Shown: one piece after another, positions 1 through 6,263 of the stretch | Layout: the number at the start of each line of letters is the position of its first letter | How positions within the stretch are numbered: the stretch's first letter is position 1 | Position numbers and translations under genes: made by a program | Notes under the pieces: generated by a model | Told to the model about the DNA's origin: nothing | What the model saw: the letters and a program-made list of their open reading frames with translations, nothing else | The model's database searches: none | Source: Pseudomonadota bacterium | Lineage (GTDB): Bacteria; Pseudomonadota; Gammaproteobacteria; Enterobacterales; Succinivibrionaceae | Direction of reading: 5' to 3' | Assembly (NCBI GenBank): GCA_023460615.1 | Contig: JAEWPL010000168.1 | Location: forward strand, 1-12,018 | DNA: 12,018 nt

Positions 1-10
1 TGGTAACCTA

Positions 11-16
11 CTCCCT
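11..16 (-). promoter_or_regulatory. Possible ribosome binding site of a minus-strand gene starting at the left edge
   Basis: Read on the minus strand, positions 18 to 11 give AAAGGGAG, a good Shine-Dalgarno sequence. With normal spacing of 7 to 10 bases, the start codon would fall at or just outside position 1. This would make the region up to 1213 a divergent promoter region. The gene itself is not in the window, so this is inference from one short motif. Confidence 0.25.
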
Positions 17-792
17 TTTTGCTGTAGATCATTAAGATCATTCTCTTGCTATCATTTGTAGCAATTTTTTATATTGAAATCTGTAAAAAAGCTGATCGTC
101 AAAAATAAAGAAAAAGTGTTGAAGATACTTTAATCTTTAAGCTTGTAAGTAATAAATAACCAACCGTAAATTGTAATCTAAAATTGTCATCAATAAGAAT
201 CAACAACAAGTTTATTATACCCAAAAAAGAAATGATTTGATCTTACTTTTATGTGAACAAGATTCAGAAAATCCATGTTTTATCTATTAAAGATGACTCT
301 ACATCTTACAAAACGAAAGAAACATTCAAATTAAAGAGTAGATAATAAACATAAAAAATGAAAGTCGACAGAGTAGTTTTTATAAAAATTTGATGTAACT
401 GTAAGTAAAAATGAAAGTTTTAAAATGAATGTAGAATACAATCTTTAAAGAATATATTTGCTTAAGCTATAGTGATAGATTGTTAATAACATACTGAAAT
501 ATATAATTATTTATAGTTGCCTTATAAGAAAGTGTTATAAAAATATTCAATATATCTAATATATCAATTACATAAAAATTTATACTTTGTAAGTGAATTA
601 TTGATAATTACAAAAATGTAATTTGTGTTATGAAATGAAATTTCAAAATCTGTTGATAATTTAGTGTTTATGAAAGTGTACAGAATTTTGTATTTTGATT
701 GAGCATAGAATAGTGTTAATTGTAACTAATCAATATGTTACAAATGTAATTATTTAATTTAATGTTATTCATCAATAATGTATTGAATTATG

Positions 793-830
793 TATTACTA
801 GCTAATACTATTGTATATTACTTAGTAATA
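793..830. promoter_or_regulatory. Two related dyads, possible operators
   Basis: Positions 793-807 (TATTACTAGCTAATA) and 816-830 (TATTACTTAGTAATA) share the same 15-base plan, TATTACT, three variable bases, TAATA, and start 23 bases apart, about two helical turns. The second has perfect 8-base arms at 815-822 and 824-831. A -35-like TTGAAT (783-788) and a -10-like TACTAT (806-811), 17 bases apart, overlap the first dyad. A looser relative lies at 904-917 (TTACT and AGTAA arms). In DNA this AT-rich such patterns can arise by chance, so the call is tentative. Confidence 0.25.
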
Positions 831-1213
831 TTGATCCTTTTGATATATTTAATTGTATTCGTTTATTACTTAAGACTCCCTAATTTTTGCTTTAGAGCAA
901 TATTTACTTGTTAGTAATACCTTCAGTCATTTACTCTCCCCTATCGCCGTGTAGTGAAATTTTTGGCTGTATATTTTTTTTGTCATTTTTTGTTGCACTT
1001 TTAGTTTTTTTGTTTTAAAAATAAATAAAGGTTTAAATTCACTACTACAAAATAAAAATTCCAATAAGAATTTAGATCCGCCCAACATTCAGTTTGATCT
1101 TGATTGATCCTCTCATTTACTTTGCTCTTAACAGTTAAGTAAGGTTCTCTTTTTATAGTTTCTTATTTTTGTTTTTTTTTTCGATTTTCTAAAGAAATTA
1201 GAGGTCCTTATTT

Positions 1214-2068
1214 ATGAACGTTAGAAAAACTGTTTTTAAATCATTTTTAGTTCCATTGGTGAGTGTTTTAGCTTTATCTATTTCTGCTTGTGGTGAGGAT
1301 AAGGCTTCAGCAGATACTGAAGCTCAAGCAGTTCCTCATTCTATTAAGGTTGGCGTAGTGCCAGGACCTTACCGTGAGATGCTTGATCTTTATCTAAAGC
1401 CTGTAGTTCAAAAGAAAGGTCATGATCTTGAGTTTGTTGAGTTTACAGATTGGGTGCAACCTGATTCAGCTTTAGCTTCAGGTGATATTGATGCTAACGT
1501 ATTCCAGCATCAATCTTACTTAAATGGTATTGTTGAAAACCAAGGCTTGAAGTTATCAAGCGTTGTAAATGTTCCAACCTTAGGTATCTTTGCTTTCTCT
1601 GACAAATACAAGTCTTTTGAGGAAGTTCAAGATGGTGCAACCGTAGGTATTCCTAATGATCCAGTAAATCTTGCCAGAGCATTACGTGTAGCACGTGATC
1701 TTAAGGTAATAGGTCTTGATCCTAATAAGGATGAGCAAAAGGCATCTTTAGCTGATATTAAAGATAATCCTAAGAACTTGAAGTTTACTGTAATGGAAGC
1801 AGCTCAATTACCTCGTTCTTTAGATTCTATTGATCTTGCTTTTGTTCCTGGTAACTATGCTTATGCTGCTAAGCTTGATTTTACTAAAGCACTAGGTGCT
1901 GAGGATGTTAAAGAGCCAACTAAATTAGTTGTAGCTGTTCAAGACAGCAAAGTTGATACTATAGGTAAGTTTTTAAAGGAAGCTGTTTTAGATCCTGACT
2001 TTGCAAAAGGTGTTGATCAAGATAAAGTTTTCTCACAATTTGCAAAGCCAAATTGGTGGCCTAAATAG
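1214..2068 (+). CDS. metQ: MetQ-type methionine-binding lipoprotein, paralogue 1 (NlpA family)
   Basis: Substrate-binding lipoprotein of a MetNIQ ABC importer, which captures L- or D-methionine or derivatives outside the inner membrane and passes them to MetI. The 284-aa product has a basic N-terminus, a hydrophobic signal segment (about 11-25) and a lipobox I-S-A-C with lipidated Cys26. Family motifs follow: KVGVVPGPYRE (45-55), FTDWVQPD (77-84), DIDANVFQHQSYL (91-103) and RSLD (201-204), then N-Y-A-Y-A starting at Asn214, the Asn that contacts methionine in known MetQ proteins. It ends in WWPK, a tail shared with the next gene. The start is supported by GAGGT at 1201-1205, 8 bases upstream. 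It is followed by its own terminator, so it may be expressed apart from metNI, or it may supply a second ligand specificity. The family is sure; the exact ligand is not. Confidence 0.93.
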   Translation: MNVRKTVFKSFLVPLVSVLALSISACGEDKASADTEAQAVPHSIKVGVVPGPYREMLDLYLKPVVQKKGHDLEFVEFTDWVQPDSALASGDIDANVFQHQSYLNGIVENQGLKLSSVVNVPTLGIFAFSDKYKSFEEVQDGATVGIPNDPVNLARALRVARDLKVIGLDPNKDEQKASLADIKDNPKNLKFTVMEAAQLPRSLDSIDLAFVPGNYAYAAKLDFTKALGAEDVKEPTKLVVAVQDSKVDTIGKFLKEAVLDPDFAKGVDQDKVFSQFAKPNWWPK

Positions 2069-2073
2069 TATTT

Positions 2074-2107
2074 AAATTAATCCTACCTTAAGGTGGGATT
2101 AATTTTT
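2074..2107 (+). terminator. Intrinsic terminator after metQ1
   Basis: The arms ATTAATCC (2076-2083) and GGATTAAT (2096-2103) are perfectly complementary. They continue inward through a T-G wobble and ACC/GGT to a TTAA loop, and the 3' arm runs into a T-run (2103-2107). The 12-bp stem begins 5 bases after the metQ1 stop. It should separate metQ1 from the downstream metQ2-metN-metI unit. Confidence 0.8.
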
Positions 2108-2162
2108 GAAAAGATCCTTTAAAAACACCATTTACAGAGTAGAATAGAAACATTGTAATTTT

Positions 2163-2201
2163 AAAACCTACTATTGACATAGGTTTTTAGTATTGTATGA
2201 T
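2163..2201 (+). promoter_or_regulatory. Sigma-70 promoter of metQ2 with a dyad over the -35 box
   Basis: TTGACA (2174-2179, perfect -35) and TATGAT (2196-2201, -10 with one mismatch) are separated by 16 bases and lie upstream of metQ2. A perfect 8-bp dyad, AAAACCTA (2163-2170) and TAGGTTTT (2180-2187), brackets the -35 hexamer exactly. That is what a repressor operator would look like, although the right arm ends in a T-run and the dyad could also work as a weak hairpin. It does not match the known MetJ box. Confidence 0.65.
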
Positions 2202-2241
2202 TTGTTTTATAAATATTTATCAAAGATAAATGGAGAATTAA

Positions 2242-3090
2242 ATGAAATTTTTAAGTAAATTTGCTAAAGCAACTATTGTAGGTGCTGCAATTTTGTCCTT
2301 AGTAGGTTGTGGTGAAGAGAAGAAGGATGTAGCTACTATTGATGGCGTTCCTGCACACATCAAAGTTGGTGTTGTTCCAGGTCCATACAGAGGAATGATC
2401 GACAAACATATTAAGCCAATTCTTGAGAAGAAGGGCTATACAATTGAGTTTGTTGAATTTACCGATTATGTACAGCCTGATGCAGCTTTAGATTCTGGTG
2501 ATATTGATGTTAACTTAATGCAACATCAAAAGTATCTTGATGGTATGGTTGAGAATCAAGGCTTAAAGCTAGTTGGTGTAGTTAATGTTCCAACTTTAGG
2601 TTTAGGTGTGTTCTCTGATAAGTACAAGACTTTTGACGAGGTACCTGAGGGTGCTCAAATTGGTATCCCTACTGATGCTGTAAACCTATCTCGTGCTTTA
2701 AAAATTGCTCAATCTTTAGGTATTATTACTTTAAAGACAGAGAACAGCGAGCAAAAGGCTTCAATTGCTGATATCGATGTAAATCCTAAGAACTACAAGT
2801 TTGTTCCAATGGAAGCTGCTCAAATCTCACGTTCTTTAGATAGTATTGAGGTTGGCTTTATTCCTGGTAACTACGCTTACGCTTCAGGTATGGATTACTC
2901 AAAGGCTTTAGGTGTAGAAGCTGTATCAGAACCTATTAAGAACGTAGTTGCTGTAGCAAAGAGCAATGAAAACACCATCGGTAAGTTATTTAAAGATGCT
3001 TTCACTTCAGAAGAATTTGTTTCTTCAATTGAAGCTGATTCTGAATTTAATGCCTTTACTCGTCCTGCTTGGTGGCCAGTAAAGAAGTAA
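2242..3090 (+). CDS. metQ: MetQ-type methionine-binding lipoprotein, paralogue 2 (NlpA family)
   Basis: Second substrate-binding lipoprotein for the MetNI importer, 282 aa. The signal segment ends in the lipobox L-V-G-C with Cys23 as the lipidation site. The core motifs are VGVVPGPYRG (42-51), FTDYVQPD (73-80), DIDVNLMQHQKYL (87-99), RSLD (197-200) and N-Y-A-Y-A from Asn210; the C-terminus is WWPVKK. By eye, well over half the residues match paralogue 1, so the pair is a local duplication. They differ within the QH motif (ANVFQHQS versus VNLMQHQK) and in the 155-175 region, which could shift specificity. GGAG at 2232-2235 supports the start. It has its own promoter and is the copy directly linked to metN and metI, 56 bases downstream across a hairpin. 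Confidence 0.93.
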   Translation: MKFLSKFAKATIVGAAILSLVGCGEEKKDVATIDGVPAHIKVGVVPGPYRGMIDKHIKPILEKKGYTIEFVEFTDYVQPDAALDSGDIDVNLMQHQKYLDGMVENQGLKLVGVVNVPTLGLGVFSDKYKTFDEVPEGAQIGIPTDAVNLSRALKIAQSLGIITLKTENSEQKASIADIDVNPKNYKFVPMEAAQISRSLDSIEVGFIPGNYAYASGMDYSKALGVEAVSEPIKNVVAVAKSNENTIGKLFKDAFTSEEFVSSIEADSEFNAFTRPAWWPVKK

Positions 3091-3098
3091 TAATAAAA

Positions 3099-3123
3099 AG
3101 GTAGTAGCTTTATGCTACTACCT
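3099..3123 (+). other. Intercistronic hairpin between metQ2 and metN
   Basis: AGGTAGTAGC (3099-3108) and GCTACTACCT (3114-3123) form a perfect 10-bp stem with a 5-base TTTAT loop. No T-run follows (the sequence goes on as ATATATATG), so it is unlikely to be a full terminator. In ABC-transporter operons such stems often protect the 3' end of the binding-protein message or cause partial termination, so that more binding protein than ATPase and permease is made. I infer that role here. Confidence 0.7.
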
Positions 3124-3146
3124 ATATATATGTATAGATAGTAAAG

Positions 3147-4172
3147 ATGATTAGATTTGAAGATACTACAGTTAGCTTTATCCGTGACGGCAAGGATTTT
3201 ATTGCTGTAGATAAAGTTAATCTTGAGATTAAAAAAGGTGAGTTCTTCGGTATCGTAGGCTCATCAGGTGCTGGTAAGTCCACTCTTGTAAGAACAGTTA
3301 ACTTATTACAAAAGCCAACTTCAGGTAAGGTTTTTGTAGATGGTAAAGATGTTACCGACTTAACTGGTAATGATTTATCTGCCTTAAGATTAAAAATAGG
3401 CATGATCTTCCAGCATTTTAACTTAGTTAAAAATGCAACAGTTTTTGACAATGTAGCTTTTGCTCTTAAAGCCTCCAACACCCCAAAAGATCTAATTGAA
3501 GATCGTGTATTAGAGTTATTAGATCTTGTAGGTCTACAAGATAGAGCTCATGTATATCCAAACTCTCTATCAGGTGGTCAAAAGCAGAGAGTAGCTATCG
3601 CAAGAGCGTTGGCTAATAACCCAGAGATTTTATTGTGTGATGAAGCAACTTCAGCTTTAGATCCTGATAACACTAAAGAAGTTGTACAGACTCTTAAAAA
3701 CATTAAGAGCAAATATCCTATTACGGTATTGTTTATTACTCATCAGATGGAAGTTGCTAAGAGCTTATTTGATAGAGTAGCTGTAATGAGCCAAGGTAAA
3801 GTAGTTGAGGTAAATTCTTGCTACGACGTATTTGCTCACCCAGAGTCACAGGCTGCTCGTAATTTAATCAATAAGTCTTTTGAAGGCGTTATTCCAAAAG
3901 AAGTTATTGAGCATGAGCAGAACTTATATCTAATTACCTTCAAAGAAGAGAATGCTTATGATCCTGTAATTTCTTATGTTTCAAGAAATTATCCTTTAGT
4001 TGATTTAAGTATTATTGCAGGCAACATTGAATATATTCAGCAAAAGCCACTTGGTCGTTTGTTGATCTCTTTACGTGGTACTGATGAAGAGGATATCAAT
4101 AGTGCTCTTGAGTATTTAAAGCAAAAGTCTTTTGTGCACAAGTTTGATAAGGAGGTAATAGCAAATGCTTAG
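3147..4172 (+). CDS. metN: MetN, methionine ABC importer ATP-binding protein
   Basis: Cytoplasmic ATPase that powers the MetNI importer. Over 341 aa it shows Walker A GSSGAGKST (38-46, Lys44), the Q-loop Gln (MIFQHFNL, 86-93), signature LSGGQ (141-145), Walker B ILLCDEAT (161-168, Glu166 as catalytic base) and the H-loop His199 in ITHQ. Residues from about 255 to 338 form the C-terminal NIL (ACT-like) domain; in E. coli MetN this domain binds methionine and inhibits transport when the cell is replete, so similar feedback is likely. Length is normal for the family. No convincing Shine-Dalgarno precedes the ATG, but an in-frame stop at 3135 leaves little room for another start. The gene overlaps metI by 8 bases. 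Confidence 0.95.
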   Translation: MIRFEDTTVSFIRDGKDFIAVDKVNLEIKKGEFFGIVGSSGAGKSTLVRTVNLLQKPTSGKVFVDGKDVTDLTGNDLSALRLKIGMIFQHFNLVKNATVFDNVAFALKASNTPKDLIEDRVLELLDLVGLQDRAHVYPNSLSGGQKQRVAIARALANNPEILLCDEATSALDPDNTKEVVQTLKNIKSKYPITVLFITHQMEVAKSLFDRVAVMSQGKVVEVNSCYDVFAHPESQAARNLINKSFEGVIPKEVIEHEQNLYLITFKEENAYDPVISYVSRNYPLVDLSIIAGNIEYIQQKPLGRLLISLRGTDEEDINSALEYLKQKSFVHKFDKEVIANA

Positions 4173-4839
4173 TGAAGTCATTCAATCTACTTTAACCATT
4201 TTGCAACATGAGTTATTAAAGTCTATCTATGAGACTGCTATCATGCTAGCTATCTCCTTTACCTTCAGTTTGGTATTTGGTTTGATCTTTGGCTTTCTAC
4301 TTTATTTAACTTCAAATAAAGCCTTTTTTGAAAAACCAATTTTAAATAAGGTAATAGCATCTGTTATTAACTTTATCAGATCAATTCCATTTATTATCTT
4401 GGTGGTATTTACCTTACCATTTACCTTCCTTTTAGTAGGTACTAAGATTGGTCCTGTAGCAGCCTCTGTGCCACTATGCATTACAGCAACTGTATTCTTG
4501 GCAAGATTAGTTGAGATCTCTTTAAAAGAAGTTGATAAAGGTGTGATTGAAGCTGCTCTTGCAACAGGTGCGAACACCTCACTTATCATTAGAAAAGTGT
4601 TATTAGTTGAAGCTGCTCCTGGCATTGTAAGAGGAGTTACCGTAACCTTTATTAGCTTAATCGGTTTCTCTGCAATGGCCGGCATGGTTGGCGGTGGTGG
4701 TATTGGTAACCTTGCTGTACAGTATGGTTATTACCGCTATGAAACTGGTATTATGATCTTTACTATTGTTATTTTAGTTATCATAGTTCAGTTAGCTCAG
4801 TTTATTGGTGATTTTATTGCCAAGAAACTATCTCATTAA
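4165..4839 (+). CDS. metI: MetI, methionine ABC importer permease
   Basis: Inner-membrane permease subunit, 224 aa, expected as a dimer in the MetNI complex. Hydrophobic segments lie at about 22-50, 63-92, 97-118, 150-180 and 195-217, fitting the five-helix MetI fold. RSIPFIILV (72-80) is a family motif. The EAA coupling loop, which docks on MetN, is EAALATGA (129-136) followed by PEA-like EAAPGI (149-154). A strong ribosome binding site, AAGGAGGT (4149-4156), sits inside the end of metN, 8 bases before the ATG. Together with the 8-base overlap this suggests coupled translation of the two subunits. A terminator follows within about 10 bases of the stop. Confidence 0.95.
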   Translation: MLSEVIQSTLTILQHELLKSIYETAIMLAISFTFSLVFGLIFGFLLYLTSNKAFFEKPILNKVIASVINFIRSIPFIILVVFTLPFTFLLVGTKIGPVAASVPLCITATVFLARLVEISLKEVDKGVIEAALATGANTSLIIRKVLLVEAAPGIVRGVTVTFISLIGFSAMAGMVGGGGIGNLAVQYGYYRYETGIMIFTIVILVIIVQLAQFIGDFIAKKLSH

Positions 4840-4849
4840 CTTTAATAAA

Positions 4850-4877
4850 AGGAGAGCTTGGTCTCTCCTATTTTTTT
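4850..4877 (+). terminator. Intrinsic terminator after metI, close to the next start codon
   Basis: AGGAGAG (4850-4856) pairs with CTCTCCT (4863-4869) around a CTTGGT loop, followed by A and seven T residues (4871-4877). This is a classic terminator, yet the next gene starts only 7 bases past the T-run and no promoter fits between. The 5' arm also holds GGAG, the only purine-rich Shine-Dalgarno-like sequence near that gene, about 30 bases upstream of its ATG. Confidence 0.8.
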
Positions 4878-4883
4878 ACAAAA

Positions 4884-6254
4884 ATGCAAGATTTAAAAAG
4901 TTTATTTGAAGGTAAGATTAAAGGAACAATCGCCACAGGATGCGACATTGATCCTAAGTATTTGACGGATTTTGTGGGTGCACGCCGTGGCAATGCCGAT
5001 ATTTATGTTCAAGCTTTAGATGAAGAGGATGTTAAAAACACCTTAGTAATTGCCAATGAGCATAAACTTCCTGTAGTGGTAAGAGGTGCTGGTACTAATC
5101 TTACAGGATCTACTATTCCTGATGGTGGCATAGTGCTTGATGTAAGTGCTATGAATAAAATTCTCTCCTTAGATGAGGAAACTCTAACTGTAACCGTACA
5201 GCCTGGTGTATTACTTAAAGATTTAATCTCTTATGTAGAAGAGCGTGGTTATTTATATGCACCAGATCCTGCTGAGAAGAACGCTTCAATTGGAGGTAAT
5301 GTTTCCACTAACGCAGGTGGCATGAGAGCCGTAAAATATGGTGTTACTAGAAATTATGTACTAGCTTTAGATCTTTATAAGATTGATGGTACTAAAGTAC
5401 ACCTAGGCGCTACCACTTACAAATATGCTACAGGTTTAAACTTACAACAATTAGTGGTAGGTTCAGAAGGCACTTTAGGTGTGATCACCAAGATTGTACT
5501 TAAGCTATTACCTCTACCTCAATTTACTCTAAATGCAGTTATTGCTTACGATTCCCTTGCTTTAGGCATCAAGAATGTAAATGCTATTTTTAATGCCCAC
5601 TTAGATCCTACTGCCATTGAATTTGTGGAAAAGAAAGTTATTGCTCTAGGTGAGGAATATCTTGGTAAAAAGTTCCCATGTCAAAATGCTAAATCCTATT
5701 TAATTGTTACCTTAGATGGTGATAAAGATAGCGTTTATGATCGCTTTGAAAAGCTTAAAGCTCAAGTGTTTAAAAATGGAGCTATGGAAGTAATTCCACT
5801 TGATGATCCTACAGTTGCCAAAGACATTTGGGAAATTCGTGGTGCCATTGCACGTGCTGTTAATGCCTCTGGTATGTGGGAGCCTGTAGATATTGTAGTT
5901 CCACTCAATAAAATCACACCATTTGTAGAATACGTAGATTATATAAGTTCTCACGGTGGTCCTCGTATCGTAGCTTTTGGTCACGCAGGTGACGGTAATG
6001 TGCATCTTTGCGTGCTAAAAGACAGTATTTTGGATACCGCATGGCCACAAGTACTACATGACACTATGGAAAAACTCTATAAGAAAGCTTATGAGTTAGG
6101 TGGTGTCGTAAGTGGTGAGCATGGTGTAGGTAAAGGAAAACGTGATTTCTTGTTGCAAAATATTGCTCCTGAGCAAAGAGAGTTAATGCTTGGAATTAAG
6201 AAAGCATTTGATCCTGACAATTTATTAAACCCACATAGTGGATATGCCTTATAG
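4884..6254 (+). CDS. FAD-linked 2-hydroxy-acid oxidase/dehydrogenase (GlcD family)
   Basis: Flavoprotein of the GlcD / D-lactate dehydrogenase family, which oxidises 2-hydroxy acids to 2-keto acids. Its 456 aa comprise an N-terminal FAD_binding_4 (PCMH) domain, with RGAGTNLTG (67-75), APDPAEKNASIGGNVSTN (126-143) and GSEGTLG (193-199), and a C-terminal FAD-oxidase_C domain with DIVVP (336-340), GHAGDGNVH (366-374), SGEHGVG (410-416) and the typical end DPDNLLNP (443-450). The His residues of the last motifs bind the metal and substrate carboxylate in relatives. There is no signal peptide, so it is probably cytoplasmic or loosely membrane-attached. No Shine-Dalgarno precedes the ATG, and the metI terminator lies immediately upstream. 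It sits between metI and an aminotransferase, suggesting a link to keto-acid/amino-acid conversion. Glycolate, D-lactate, D-2-hydroxyglutarate or a methionine hydroxy acid are all possible substrates. Confidence 0.85.
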   Translation: MQDLKSLFEGKIKGTIATGCDIDPKYLTDFVGARRGNADIYVQALDEEDVKNTLVIANEHKLPVVVRGAGTNLTGSTIPDGGIVLDVSAMNKILSLDEETLTVTVQPGVLLKDLISYVEERGYLYAPDPAEKNASIGGNVSTNAGGMRAVKYGVTRNYVLALDLYKIDGTKVHLGATTYKYATGLNLQQLVVGSEGTLGVITKIVLKLLPLPQFTLNAVIAYDSLALGIKNVNAIFNAHLDPTAIEFVEKKVIALGEEYLGKKFPCQNAKSYLIVTLDGDKDSVYDRFEKLKAQVFKNGAMEVIPLDDPTVAKDIWEIRGAIARAVNASGMWEPVDIVVPLNKITPFVEYVDYISSHGGPRIVAFGHAGDGNVHLCVLKDSILDTAWPQVLHDTMEKLYKKAYELGGVVSGEHGVGKGKRDFLLQNIAPEQRELMLGIKKAFDPDNLLNPHSGYAL

Positions 6255-6263
6255 TAGGAAAAT

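Larger units (their letters stand above)
1..1213. other. Long AT-rich gene-free region upstream of metQ1
   Basis: I see no convincing coding frame on either strand: the stretch is overwhelmingly A/T and stops are dense in all frames. It probably contains the promoters of the metQ1 gene on the right and of a divergent gene beyond the left edge. From about 880 to 1140 the base composition is a little less extreme, as expected for a transcribed leader. Several short dyads are present: two related ones at 793-830, a looser one at 904-917, and CTTAAC-A-GTTAAG at 1127-1139. I looked for a SAM riboswitch and for the MetJ box AGACGTCT and saw neither. Confidence 0.6.

Noticed and set aside
880..1213. 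SAM or other methionine-related riboswitch in the metQ1 leader
   Set aside because: I could not find the conserved paired regions or core motifs of a SAM riboswitch; the leader is mostly T-runs and short dyads.
3122..3481. Minus-strand open frame of 119 codons inside metN
   Set aside because: It lies opposite the Walker A part of metN, which is certain; no family features and no ribosome binding site of note.
4302..4685. Minus-strand open frame of 127 codons inside metI
   Set aside because: Shadow of the metI coding strand; the metI motifs on the plus strand are unambiguous.
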